64,000 nucleotides of DNA from Betaproteobacteria bacterium (GCA_013298765.1 JAAFJA010000016.1:1-64000), one strand, 5' to 3'. Positions 55,255 to 63,443 are shown, numbered from the stretch's first letter. Numbers and translations: made by a program. Notes: generated by a model from the sequence alone, not told the origin.

Positions 55255-55845
55255 ATGAATAAGAATCAGCAGCAGACGGCGAAGCACCACATGACCGGCG
55301 AGATCTCGGATCTCGTACGGGCTGACATGGGACGTGGACCTGGTTTTTGGGGCAACTTGTGGGCGCCTCTACCCAGTGCGAGCGTGAACGAGCTGGCGCT
55401 CGCGAACTTCTGGAGAGCCATGAGAGAGGCTCTGGAGGACAAACCCACCATGGATCTCGGGAAGGAATGGCCCGTGATGGCTTCCTCTTCGTGGTCCGAA
55501 GATGGCGGAGAGTCGTTCTCCCTTCTCGAGCTTCTCACAGAGAAGCAGCGCATGGGGCTCGGGATCTCTTCGTGGCTCCTCGTCTCGAGAGAAGCTAGCC
55601 AGTTCCCTGCAATGATCGTCTACATCCACAAAACGAAGGCCGCCTTCCTCTTCATCGAGGACTCACTTCCGATGGAGAAGAAAGAGCTCTGCGACTGCCG
55701 AGCGATGTTCAAGGAGGACACCAAGGACTTCTCACGAATGATCTCGCGCGTGATCAAGATCCGCGGGCAGGTCATCGCCGGGCTTCGAGACATCGAAGGC
55801 AAAGACGCCCAGCCGAAAGCAACTCGAAAGACGAAGGTCCGATGA
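55255..55845 (+). CDS. hypothetical protein, leads SLOG/MazG-like/PTP-like unit
   Basis: A 196-aa protein without SD, ATG 3 nt after the predicted +1. Helical N-terminal half (VNELALANFWRAMREALEDK), then strands (WLLVSREASQFPAMIVYIHK, TKAAFLFIEDSLP) and a charged C-terminal helix. ATGA-coupled to the SLOG gene. No family recognised. Confidence 0.7.
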   Translation: MNKNQQQTAKHHMTGEISDLVRADMGRGPGFWGNLWAPLPSASVNELALANFWRAMREALEDKPTMDLGKEWPVMASSSWSEDGGESFSLLELLTEKQRMGLGISSWLLVSREASQFPAMIVYIHKTKAAFLFIEDSLPMEKKELCDCRAMFKEDTKDFSRMISRVIKIRGQVIAGLRDIEGKDAQPKATRKTKVR

Positions 55846-56372
55846 AGAACGTCGGCATCATCGTGACGGGGTCGAGGACGCTCGCGGAGGCGGACCGAGC
55901 CGCGAACGCGCGCATCGGCGTCGAGCAGAAGCTCTCCGGGTGGATCGAAGGCATCCTCACGATGCCGTCGGTCTACGGAGAAAACCCCAGGATCTTTCTC
56001 ATCACCGGAGACGCTCAGGGGCCCGACAGGTTCGCTCGTGATTACTTCGAGAAGAACGAGAAGATCTACGCGCGGATGATCTATCGTCTCGACGGCGTCT
56101 GCGAGACGACGACGAGGGATCGACCGCTCATCGAGAAGCGATGGATCGCCGCCTCCATGATGCAGAAAGGGGCGAAGTTTCCTCTGGTCAGGAACACGGT
56201 CATGATCGCGAGGTCCTTGATGATGGACCGACTCGCTTTCGCGGCGTTCAAGGACCCCAAGTCCAAGAGCGGCGGGACAGACCAGACCGTGCGAGCAGCG
56301 TCATCCATGCTCGTTCCCGGAGAGACGTTCGTGTTCAACGCGGAGAACGGAGGGTTCAGTGAGCCAGGCTGA
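55842..56372 (+). CDS. SLOG-domain (YspA/DUF2493-like) protein
   Basis: A 176-aa protein. VGIIVTGSRTLAEADRAANA opens a Rossmann-like fold, ITGDAQGPDRFARDYFEKNE is the ligand loop, and RNTVMIARSLMMDRLAFAAF then SGGTDQTVRAAS complete the YspA-type SLOG pattern. SLOG proteins bind or cleave nucleotides and NAD-like ligands, often in conflict or signalling systems. Coupled to a MazG-like gene downstream. Confidence 0.75.
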   Translation: MKNVGIIVTGSRTLAEADRAANARIGVEQKLSGWIEGILTMPSVYGENPRIFLITGDAQGPDRFARDYFEKNEKIYARMIYRLDGVCETTTRDRPLIEKRWIAASMMQKGAKFPLVRNTVMIARSLMMDRLAFAAFKDPKSKSGGTDQTVRAASSMLVPGETFVFNAENGGFSEPG

Positions 56373-56799
56373 CGAGACGCAGAAGCTGAAGAAGAGCAAG
56401 CCAGCGAACAGCCTCGAAGAGGCGCTGTCGATGATCGCCCAAGAGCGAATCCGACAAGACGCCAAATGGGGCTCCAATGTGGAGCGAATCAAGAGCGTGG
56501 CAGAAGACGACGAGGGCAATCCCAGGTCGGCAACGCTCTACGGCCTGCCTCTGACTGAGCACGCCAAGCGAACCGAGAGAGAGCTGCGAGCGAAAGGTCA
56601 AGAGAACTTCGTCTCGATCCTCCTCGAAGAGTTCCTCGAAAGCATCGACGAGGCCGTCGAGGAGCACGGGTGCGCGCACCAGCCGAAGACCATCCGCGAG
56701 GTGACCCAGCTCGCTGCAGCCGCCACGAAGTGGTTGGAAGCCCTCCTGCGACGCCGAGACGCCTCCGAGGCTGCCAGCGGCTCGGGGGAGGCGCCGTGA
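56359..56799 (+). CDS. MazG-like/NTP-pyrophosphatase-like helical protein
   Basis: A 146-aa protein from GTG 56359 (GGAGGG upstream, 14-bp overlap). ERIRQDAKWG near residue 34, SILLEEFLESIDEAVEEHGC and TIREVTQLAAAATKWLEALL follow the all-alpha NTP-pyrophosphohydrolase pattern (ExxEE helix, then ExxQ-AA helix). Relatives hydrolyse dNTPs or NTPs; many phages carry them. Pairing with SLOG suggests nucleotide metabolism or defence. Confidence 0.6.
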   Translation: MSQADETQKLKKSKPANSLEEALSMIAQERIRQDAKWGSNVERIKSVAEDDEGNPRSATLYGLPLTEHAKRTERELRAKGQENFVSILLEEFLESIDEAVEEHGCAHQPKTIREVTQLAAAATKWLEALLRRRDASEAASGSGEAP

Positions 56800-57335
56800 T
56801 CATCGCGACAGGAACCATGTCGCTCAAGGACATCAAGCCTCTCACCGAGGTCCGACGGTGGAAAGAGCTCCGCGAGCTGAACGCCTGCGCTTCGATCTTG
56901 ATCGAGCATCCAGTACACTGGCTTGGCTTCGAGGATGGAGACCAAGAGACGCGGTCACCGCTGAGCAAGCCGTCGAGCCTGATCCGAGGACCAGCCGTCG
57001 TCATGGTCGACCTCGATCGAGAAGGCCGCGATGCCTTCCTCGCTCCGCTGGAGCGGGTCAGCCACGAGCCAGCAGCGAAGCACGCCGATGTTGTGGTGAA
57101 CTACGTCCGCGGCATCGAGGAAGCGCCAGAGGCATGTGCTCTCATCGTCCACTGCTATGCCGGGATCTGGCGCTCGGGCGCCGTCCTCACATGGATCGAC
57201 CAGAGGATCCGACGAGGACTCGAAGCGCCCGACAGCCGGCGCATGATGAACGGCAGCGAGAACGTCTTCAACCGAACGTTCCTCCGTCTCCTGATCGAGA
57301 GCGACGAGAACCGAACGAGGCTCCTCCGTGGATGA
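56796..57335 (+). CDS. protein tyrosine phosphatase-like protein (paralogue 3 of 3)
   Basis: A 179-aa protein from GTG 56796 (GTGA). Active-site loop HCYAGIWRSG with Cys120 and Arg126, preceded by VVMVDLDREGRD (candidate Asp). WLGFEDGD near 42 and FNRTFLRLLIESDENR near the end are shared with paralogues 1 and 2. Located with SLOG and MazG-like genes, so the substrate may be a nucleotide or signalling phosphate rather than a protein. Confidence 0.75.
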   Translation: MIIATGTMSLKDIKPLTEVRRWKELRELNACASILIEHPVHWLGFEDGDQETRSPLSKPSSLIRGPAVVMVDLDREGRDAFLAPLERVSHEPAAKHADVVVNYVRGIEEAPEACALIVHCYAGIWRSGAVLTWIDQRIRRGLEAPDSRRMMNGSENVFNRTFLRLLIESDENRTRLLRG

Positions 57336-57693
57336 CGACGAGCTGCGTCTGTGCCTTCCGTTCTGCCGAGCGATCATCGCGTCTCCAGACGCCGCACTCC
57401 AGCGGAAGGTCGTCGAGCTGCTCGAGCCATTCTGGAGGCGATGCGAGAGCTTCGATCAGGAAATGCTGAGAACAGACCGGTACATCGGGCTCTGGTCGAA
57501 GCACCTCTACCACCAGAGGATGGGGGTTCTCGCAAGAGAGACTCTCTTGGCCCTTGGGGATCCAGAAGAAGACGCATGCCCACAGTGCACTGGCAAAGAG
57601 TACGTCTTCGAAGGAGAGCGCCTCGTTCTTTGTGAAGCCTGCAACGGATCTGGGTGGAATCTACTGCAGGCAACCGACAAGACGAAGGGGTAG
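57328..57693 (+). CDS. protein with DnaJ-type CxxCxGxG zinc finger
   Basis: A 121-aa protein from GTG 57328 with an 8-bp overlap. N-terminal helices, then CPQCTGKEYV...LCEACNGSGW (86-112), a single DnaJ-type zinc module with two CxxC arms. No J domain. Last gene of the unit. May bind unfolded protein or nucleic acid. Confidence 0.7.
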   Translation: MDDDELRLCLPFCRAIIASPDAALQRKVVELLEPFWRRCESFDQEMLRTDRYIGLWSKHLYHQRMGVLARETLLALGDPEEDACPQCTGKEYVFEGERLVLCEACNGSGWNLLQATDKTKG

Positions 57694-57701
57694 CAGCCTC
57701 T

Positions 57702-57714
57702 CGGGCTCAGCCCG
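57702..57714. terminator. short hairpin CGGGC-TCA-GCCCG
   Basis: A perfect 5-bp stem whose loop is the TGA stop of the minus-strand gene 57707-58447, just after the convergent stop at 57693. Weak alone; listed because three hairpins here overlap stop codons. Confidence 0.35.
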
Positions 57715-58447
57715 GGAACGAGAAGGCCGCATCTCGAAAAGCGTCGAGCACGACCGCAGGCGCTGGCCGATCGCCATTGCGAGGCGTGGGGCGACCGAAT
57801 CGTGACCGCAGCAGGACGATCGAGTTCTCGGCGAGGTCAACGCAAAGCGACTCCCCGCTAGAGTAATTCGTTTCATCGAAGTCTTGGAAGAGACTGAGCC
57901 TGTATGCCGCAGAGATGAGCATCGATTCCTCCGCAGTCAGGCCGCTCATGACCGCCGATCGAAGCGGCCAGGTCTTTCTCCACCTGGCTGCGCCAGAGAG
58001 CTTGATCATCAAGAACTGCTCGATGGCTTCCACGGAAGATACGATGCCATCTCCGTACTGCAGGGCACGGCCTTCTTGCTGGAACATGAGGATGATTCGC
58101 CGAAGAAGACCGACGGCGAGCCAGGCGGCGTATCTCCTGTTCCAAACGGAGACGGCAGCCATGGCGTACCCCGGTCCGCGTTCGCGGTAGCCCGACTCGA
58201 GCCACTGGAGAATCGTCTCGTGCATCGCAACGAGAGAAGCTGGTCCTCGATCTGCGAAGCTCTCGTAGAAGATCGGGATCTCCAAGCCCATGTCGACGAC
58301 GTCTCGAGCCGCCAGCGGATCGACGATCAGGGCTGTCAGGATGCCTCTCAGTCGATTCGGATCGAAGCCTCTGGCGAGAGGATCGCGCTTCGCAAAGAGC
58401 GCCATGGAATCCTTGGGAACGTGGGTGAAGAACTTGTGCATGGTCAT
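57707..58447 (-). CDS. VDPLEAED family protein (distant copy)
   Basis: A 246-aa protein, MTMHKFFTHVPKDSMALFAK at the N-terminus (compare VFTYVPQRSYEAFV), ALIVDPLAARDVVDMG, AMHETILQWLESG, WNRRYAAWLAVGLLRRIILM. Ends AAFSFPG like FSFPMIP of 36610. Separated by 20 kb from the tandem group, so the family is dispersed. Lacks the AERW block in recognisable form. Confidence 0.75.
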   Translation of the reverse strand: MTMHKFFTHVPKDSMALFAKRDPLARGFDPNRLRGILTALIVDPLAARDVVDMGLEIPIFYESFADRGPASLVAMHETILQWLESGYRERGPGYAMAAVSVWNRRYAAWLAVGLLRRIILMFQQEGRALQYGDGIVSSVEAIEQFLMIKLSGAARWRKTWPLRSAVMSGLTAEESMLISAAYRLSLFQDFDETNYSSGESLCVDLAENSIVLLRSRFGRPTPRNGDRPAPAVVLDAFRDAAFSFPG

Positions 58448-58498
58448 CGACGAGCCTCGGAACCGAAGTGAAGACGGCTCGAAGTCCGTCGTGGATGG

Positions 58499-59053
58499 TC
58501 AGGCGATCTTCTTCCAACCCAAGAGAGCATGCGCGTTCCAGACGCACCCCGAAGCGACATCCCAAGGATGGTACCATTCCAGTCCGTGATGATCACGACT
58601 CGAGCTCTGCCACGGACAGATCACGATGCCCTCGTAGATCGAAGCGACCTTGACCCAGTCGATCACGAAGTCTCCAGGGTACCGCTGTGTCGAAAAGTGC
58701 TCAGAAAAAACCACGAGCTCACGACCGGTGCGGATTTTCAACACCTCGCGGAGATCGAAGGTGAGCGTGTAGACGTGGCGGGCGCCTTCGATCATCTCGT
58801 TGCGCCAAGCAAAGTCCAACCACTCCCTGCCGCAGCTGAACCAGAGGCCGCGCGGCTTCGCTCGAGAAGACTGCTCGATCTCGCGAAGGTCGGACGCCAA
58901 CCTCCGCTCGTCGAGCGGCTCTTCCAGCGCCACGACGAAGTCCGTCGGGGTGATCTTCTCGAGGGCCCGAGCGAGCCACTTCGGCGTCTCACCTGCAGAG
59001 AGCAACGGCGCTGCTCCGCTCATGAGCGCGTTCCACGAGCTGTCGTCGTCCAT
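58499..59053 (-). CDS. hypothetical protein
   Basis: A 184-aa soluble protein with GAGAG upstream of ATG 59053. Trp-rich (GLWFSCGREWLDFAWRNEMI, VICPWQSSSRDHHGLEWYHP) with strands HVYTLTFDLREVLKI and TGRELVVFSEHF. The helix/strand order is reminiscent of ART-like or toxin folds, but no motif is secure. Confidence 0.7.
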   Translation of the reverse strand: MDDDSSWNALMSGAAPLLSAGETPKWLARALEKITPTDFVVALEEPLDERRLASDLREIEQSSRAKPRGLWFSCGREWLDFAWRNEMIEGARHVYTLTFDLREVLKIRTGRELVVFSEHFSTQRYPGDFVIDWVKVASIYEGIVICPWQSSSRDHHGLEWYHPWDVASGCVWNAHALLGWKKIA

Positions 59054-59102
59054 CGCGGAAGTCTCTCACGACACAGGGGAGGGAGAGAGCCTGATCGTCC
59101 GA

Positions 59103-59609
59103 TCAGAACTTGCGGAACTGGTGGTAGGGAGGCTCGCTCTTCGGGGGCTTCGGGTAGACGCGGAAGCTCTCCCAGAGACCCACTCCGTGACCCATGACCT
59201 CCATGATCCAGAGGTACGCGAGCGTGTTCACGGGGGTTCCCAGCGAGACCTGACTCTCCGCCCAGCGGAGACCGCCGATCTCGATCCATCGGTCCATCTG
59301 CGCGCGCGTCCAAGCGACGACGGCGCGCGGCACAGAGCCGACTCGCCTCTCGTACGTACTGATCAGCTCTGAGCCCCCGAGCCGAACGCCACGCTCCTCC
59401 GCTTGGCTCGCCCACATCTCCGTGGCGGCCACCAACGCGGCGTGCTTGATCATCCGATCCGCCAAGTCCGAACCCTTCACCGCCCCGCTCGGAAGCATGG
59501 CTGACGGCGATGATCCTCGAGGCTTGTGGAGGTAGAGGGCCGCGACAGAGCCTCCAGCGAGCGCTCCGACGGCGGCGCCGAGGAGGAAGTCCTTCTTCGA
59601 TTGTTCCAT
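59103..59609 (-). CDS. N-terminally anchored hypothetical protein
   Basis: A 168-aa protein with an N-terminal Gly/Ala-rich membrane segment (DFLLGAAVGALAGGSVAALY) and a soluble helical domain (MIKHAALVAATEMWASQAEE, RAVVAWTRAQMDRWIEIG). Ends PPYHQFRKF. Borders the non-coding origin-like region. Confidence 0.7.
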   Translation of the reverse strand: MEQSKKDFLLGAAVGALAGGSVAALYLHKPRGSSPSAMLPSGAVKGSDLADRMIKHAALVAATEMWASQAEERGVRLGGSELISTYERRVGSVPRAVVAWTRAQMDRWIEIGGLRWAESQVSLGTPVNTLAYLWIMEVMGHGVGLWESFRVYPKPPKSEPPYHQFRKF

Positions 59610-59907
59610 GGTGGGTCAATCGTCTCACGGCTGGGCCTTTCCCCGCACCCACAAACCAGTGTCCCGGATAGCACCTGCCCGCAGTCCTCTTCGAGGGTCT
59701 GTAGAGCAAACGCTTGACCCCAAGCCGAGACGGCTGGTAGTGGTTCACGCATCTTCATTCCTGTCGCAAGACGAGATTCGCCTGGAAACCTAGCGGGGCT
59801 CTCTTGGGGGGCCGGGGGACAGGGGGAAACACAGTAGACATAACACGGATCCAGCTCCTCGTGGAGCACCGTACGATGGAGCGCCGCGAGCTCCGTCTCT
59901 CTGGGGG

Positions 59908-59976
59908 CTCCCGTTGGTCGCTGGGTCGATTCTCCCGACCAACGGGAGGGGGCGCCGCAGGCTCTCCCGTTGGTCG
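59908..59976. repeat. three copies of CTCCCGTTGGTCG (iteron-like)
   Basis: Copies at 59908-59920 (+), 59936-59948 (inverted, CGACCAACGGGAG) and 59964-59976 (+), spaced 28 bp start to start. Exact 13-bp identity. Regular spacing near 2.7 helical turns suits an initiator or partition protein. Confidence 0.8.
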
Positions 59977-60536
59977 AGCAGGCGAGGCTCGTGCAGCTCG
60001 GGAGAGCGAGCGGCGGGCGCTCCAGGGGGCTGCGTGACGTATGGTCATGTAGGCAGGATTTTCGACATCCCGAGCCGGACCCCTGCGGAGCATCCCTCCG
60101 CCGTCGACCGCAAGGAGTTCTCGCCAGCGCCCCGCAGACGAGGGCAAGGGAGGCCGCGGGGGCCCCACGCGCAGCCGCAGGCGCGAAGCGGCGAGGCGAG
60201 CATGGGGGAGCGGCTCCCTTGCGCGAGGCGAGGACGCTGGCTCGATCGGACATCGACGGCTCCGATGCCTTGAAACGAATCCATGCATCGGCCGTGCCGC
60301 GGTGACTTTGACGCGCCTGAAACTTCTTTCTGACTGCGTTTCTTAGCAAAGAAACTCGCTGATCTTGCGAGAGATGCTCTTCTTCTAGAACTTGCACAAG
60401 ATGAACAAACAGCAACTTTCTATCCCTCATAACCCGCAGCACCCCGCCACGCTTTTCCAAAGTTGTCACCTTGGATATTACCGTTCCTGTGGTGGGTTAG
60501 GCGAGGTGAGTTGGGTTGTTTCTATGAAGTTCATAA

Positions 60537-60582
60537 AAAGTTTTTTGTAGGGTCATGTGGGATAAAGTTTTTTTTATAGGGT
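60537..60582 (+). repeat. AT-rich direct repeats AAAGTTTTTT..TAGGGT
   Basis: AAAGTTTTTTGTAGGGT at 60537-60553 and AAAGTTTTTTTTATAGGGT at 60564-60582, 27 bp apart. Very low GC for this window; candidate DNA-unwinding element. Confidence 0.6.
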
Positions 60583-60715
60583 TCCTTGGCCGCGGCCACC
60601 ACGCTCGCGCAAGCCCGCAACCGCTAGGCTAGGAATGCAGTCAAATGCGTTTTGGGTTGGCCGATAACCCACGTCAAACCGGGAGCTTGATTGTGGCGAC
60701 ACGCTGCGTCATGAC

Positions 60716-60949
60716 ATGCAGAAGCGGCACGGGTCATGCTTGTGCAGACAGATTTCAGGCCGAAAAATCGCTAGCATAGATTGTGCCGTCTCGGAATCTT
60801 GGCGGAAAACATGCTTAGCAAGAGACGTTCCGCACGGAAATGACTCGTGTTCCATCGCCGTCCTCTCCACGATCGATTGCAGCGGATTTCTGGACGCTGC
60901 TTGGTACGATCCGTCGATCCTCACGCAGATCTGCCCCTGCTGCGGCTAA
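60716..60949 (+). CDS. possible small Cys-rich protein
   Basis: A 77-aa ORF (MQKRHGSCLCRQISG ... LTQICPCCG) with nine Cys and no SD. Composition is plausible but third positions are less GC-biased than in neighbours. It lies inside the origin-like region. May be chance. Confidence 0.25.
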   Translation: MQKRHGSCLCRQISGRKIASIDCAVSESWRKTCLARDVPHGNDSCSIAVLSTIDCSGFLDAAWYDPSILTQICPCCG

Positions 60950-61055
60950 TAGGAGCTTCTCAGCGGAAGCTCAGTGAGCTCGATCTCCTGTCCGTGCTTC
61001 TACCCGCAGGTGCGGGCGGTTCCCCATTGGCAGGGGTCCGTATCGCTGGCTTCCG

Positions 61056-63326
61056 TCAGCGATCACGCATGTTGCGCTCGATGACGTACTTCCAGTCCGG
61101 GTGAATGGAGACGTAGTACACTGTACTCCTCCTTCCTTTTGCCCAACTCAGGGAGATCCCTCGGCTCTGCGCGATTGACTCGAGCAAGACCTTGATCTTC
61201 GTGCCGAACTTGGTCTCACTCATCAGTCCGTGGCCTCGCTTCTTGGTCCACTCGCTGTAGACCTCGTAGAAGGCCGCTGCGTTGATCGACGGCGCGTTCT
61301 CTGCGGTCACGTTGTTGCTGGGCGCCAAGGACGTCACCTCCTCGAGGAACATCTCGAGGGGATTCGACTGCTTCTTCCACTCCTCTTTCCTCGCGACCGA
61401 GGTGCTCGGCGCCGTGAACTTCCCTCCCCGAGCCTCCATCTCGGCAGCATGCCGCAGACACCAGGCAGCCACGCCGCCGATCTCTTCCGCCACGATCTTG
61501 GCGGAGAGTTTGGTGTCGACGTTCGGGCGGTTGTCGAACCGCTGCTCGAGCGAGAGAACCATGAAGCGGCGCCAGAAGCCGTCGCTCAGGTCTCTCGAGT
61601 GAGGCAGCTCGTTGGCTGCAAAAATGTGGCCAGCTGTCATCTTTGTTGTGAATGGCTTCTCGTACTTGTTCTCTACTGTGAGCGAGTCTCCTGCGATCAC
61701 GCCTTTGAAGATGTGTCCCTCGACCATGTCCCTCTCGGGGAGCTCGGATGCGATGTTCATTCGCTTGCCGGCGAGGATGGCCAGGCTGAAGGGCTTGACC
61801 CAATCGTGGGGGGCGACGTTGGAGATCGAGTCTCCCGCGAAGAGGTTCTGCAGGATCTCTGTGACGACGGACTTCCCGTTGCCTCCCCGACCGTCCATCA
61901 CGAGGCATCGCTGGTGCTCGGTTGCGTTCCCGAGCAGGCAGACGCCAGCAAACTCACCGAGAAGCGCCTTCTTCTTCTCGCGCTCTTCGGCCTTCTCGCT
62001 GTCGCTCATGAGTTGCCTCGGTCCTGGCTCCATGGCTTCATCGAGGAAGTGAAGCCATCGCGGGCACGGCAGTGACTCGTCGTAGTTGAAGGGCAGGATG
62101 AACTCGGCCCTGTTTCTCGGGCTCTTCGGGAGCAGGACCACCTTGCCGTTCTCCACCGTGGCGTAGCCGTTCAAGAACGCCACGCCCCCTCGGGTCTCGC
62201 TGCGATCGGAGAAAAAGGTGGGCCGAGCGCACTCGAGCCCGATCATCTCGACGATCGCGCTGATCTTCCCGACGCTCAGGCTCATCGGGTAGATCTTCCC
62301 GCTCGGACCTTGGTCCTCGTCGTCGTCACCTCGTTTGGACGCCTTGAAGCACGGATGGCGCCACCAAGCCTCATTGACGAGGCGCTTCATGTCCTCGCTG
62401 GAGATCTTGATCCAGACGCCGCTCTCGTGGTCGTACTTCCAGAAGAATCCGTTGGTGAAGACGGGAGGGATCGGGGTTCCGTCTTCCCATCGCGACGTCA
62501 TCGCGGCTTGGGTTTCTCGTGCAATCCCGACATCGTCCGTCACGGTCAAAGGCTCCTTCGTCTTGTTCGCAATGGTTTCCCGGATGACTCGCCCGAGGGG
62601 AGTGTCCTTCGGGTGCAGTCGTGTGGCTGGGCCCTCCCCGTCGGGGAAGGTCAAGCGGATCCAGACGGCGTCCCCGTCGAGCTCGATGTTCAGTCCTGCA
62701 AAGTCCATCCCCTCGGGGGGCTTCACGAGGGATCGCGGAGCTCTCCTCGCCCGCCTGCGGCGCCCATCTGCGGATCGGTCGTCGTCTTCGCCGTCGGCGG
62801 CAGCCTGGTCGCCTCCCTCGCCCTCTCCAGGGCTGCCTGACGGCTGCGCGGGCTTGGCCAGTCCGAGCTCTCCGTAGGATCGGTTCGGCTCGAGCACGAT
62901 CGAAGGCTTCTCGATGGCGCCGCGCGAAGGAGTACAAGACGGATCCTGGGTCAGTCTCGAGGAGGGGGCGTTCCTCTCCACCGCTTCAGCTGGCGGAGCT
63001 GCGTCGGTCTGCGTGGCCGATGGCTTGGTCGAAGAGGCAGCGATAGCCCCAGTTGGGTTGATCCACGGCCCGTACACCAGCCCGCGGGTCTGAACAATCA
63101 GTCCATCCTGGTCGAAGAGAAGCTCTTCGCGCACCTTCTGGTCTTCGGGCGCCTGGATGAGGACGAAGGTCCATCCTTCGTCTCCCTGCGTCCTGTACAG
63201 CGTCTGCACAGAGCGGCGAACGAGCGAGCACAACAGCTCCTCGGCGCCAGAGTCGCGCACATGCGCGCCCCACCACTGATCATTGAGTTCGATCCCTTGC
63301 TGTTCGTTGAAGGACGGGCTCGTCAT
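61056..63326 (-). CDS. D5/P4-type primase-helicase
   Basis: A 756-aa protein. The N-terminal part (1-200) is linker-rich with an Arg cluster. A middle domain (about 205-420, TNGFFWKYDHESGVWIKISS, ILPFNYDESLPCPRWLHFLD) matches the D5_N region that precedes phage/plasmid SF3 helicases. Walker A DGRGGNGKSV (478-487), SF3 B-like RMNIASELPE and FAANELPHSRDLSDGFWRRF (sensor/arginine-finger region) are present. Catalytic primase motifs are not obvious, so helicase-only action is possible. Expected to be a ring helicase unwinding the element origin next to it. Start ATG 63326; 63332 is possible. Confidence 0.85.
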   Translation of the reverse strand: MTSPSFNEQQGIELNDQWWGAHVRDSGAEELLCSLVRRSVQTLYRTQGDEGWTFVLIQAPEDQKVREELLFDQDGLIVQTRGLVYGPWINPTGAIAASSTKPSATQTDAAPPAEAVERNAPSSRLTQDPSCTPSRGAIEKPSIVLEPNRSYGELGLAKPAQPSGSPGEGEGGDQAAADGEDDDRSADGRRRRARRAPRSLVKPPEGMDFAGLNIELDGDAVWIRLTFPDGEGPATRLHPKDTPLGRVIRETIANKTKEPLTVTDDVGIARETQAAMTSRWEDGTPIPPVFTNGFFWKYDHESGVWIKISSEDMKRLVNEAWWRHPCFKASKRGDDDEDQGPSGKIYPMSLSVGKISAIVEMIGLECARPTFFSDRSETRGGVAFLNGYATVENGKVVLLPKSPRNRAEFILPFNYDESLPCPRWLHFLDEAMEPGPRQLMSDSEKAEEREKKKALLGEFAGVCLLGNATEHQRCLVMDGRGGNGKSVVTEILQNLFAGDSISNVAPHDWVKPFSLAILAGKRMNIASELPERDMVEGHIFKGVIAGDSLTVENKYEKPFTTKMTAGHIFAANELPHSRDLSDGFWRRFMVLSLEQRFDNRPNVDTKLSAKIVAEEIGGVAAWCLRHAAEMEARGGKFTAPSTSVARKEEWKKQSNPLEMFLEEVTSLAPSNNVTAENAPSINAAAFYEVYSEWTKKRGHGLMSETKFGTKIKVLLESIAQSRGISLSWAKGRRSTVYYVSIHPDWKYVIERNMRDR

Positions 63327-63403
63327 GCACAACCCCAGCTTGACTGCAAGGGCTGTCGACGGTAAAAGTGCTTCATGTGATCACGTTCCGGCGTGGTCCT
63401 ACA

Positions 63404-63441
63404 GAGCCCCCCGGTCCGTTGGTCCTCGGATCGGGGGGCTC
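63404..63441. promoter_or_regulatory. 15-bp hairpin at 5' end of primase-helicase mRNA
   Basis: GAGCCCCCCGGTCCG pairs with CGGATCGGGGGGCTC (one G-T pair) around an 8-nt loop. It begins within a few nt of the predicted start of the minus-strand transcript (about 63437). It may protect the mRNA, act as attenuator, or terminate plus-strand readthrough. Confidence 0.6.
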
Positions 63442-63443
63442 GT

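Larger units (their letters stand above)
59610..61055. other. 1.45-kb mostly non-coding stretch, candidate replication origin
   Basis: The longest gap in the window. It contains 13-bp repeats (59908-59976), a G+C-rich stretch to about 60290, then a clear drop to AT-rich sequence (about 60300-60640) with two near-identical A/T repeats (60537-60582), and a GGCCGCGGCC palindrome near 60590. Immediately downstream is the D5-type primase-helicase gene. Repeats plus an AT-rich unwinding stretch beside an initiator-type gene fit an origin; unproven. Confidence 0.5.

Noticed and set aside
60305-60335. TTGACG-17-TGACTG in the origin-like gap
   Set aside because: Poor -10 and no gene follows in that direction.
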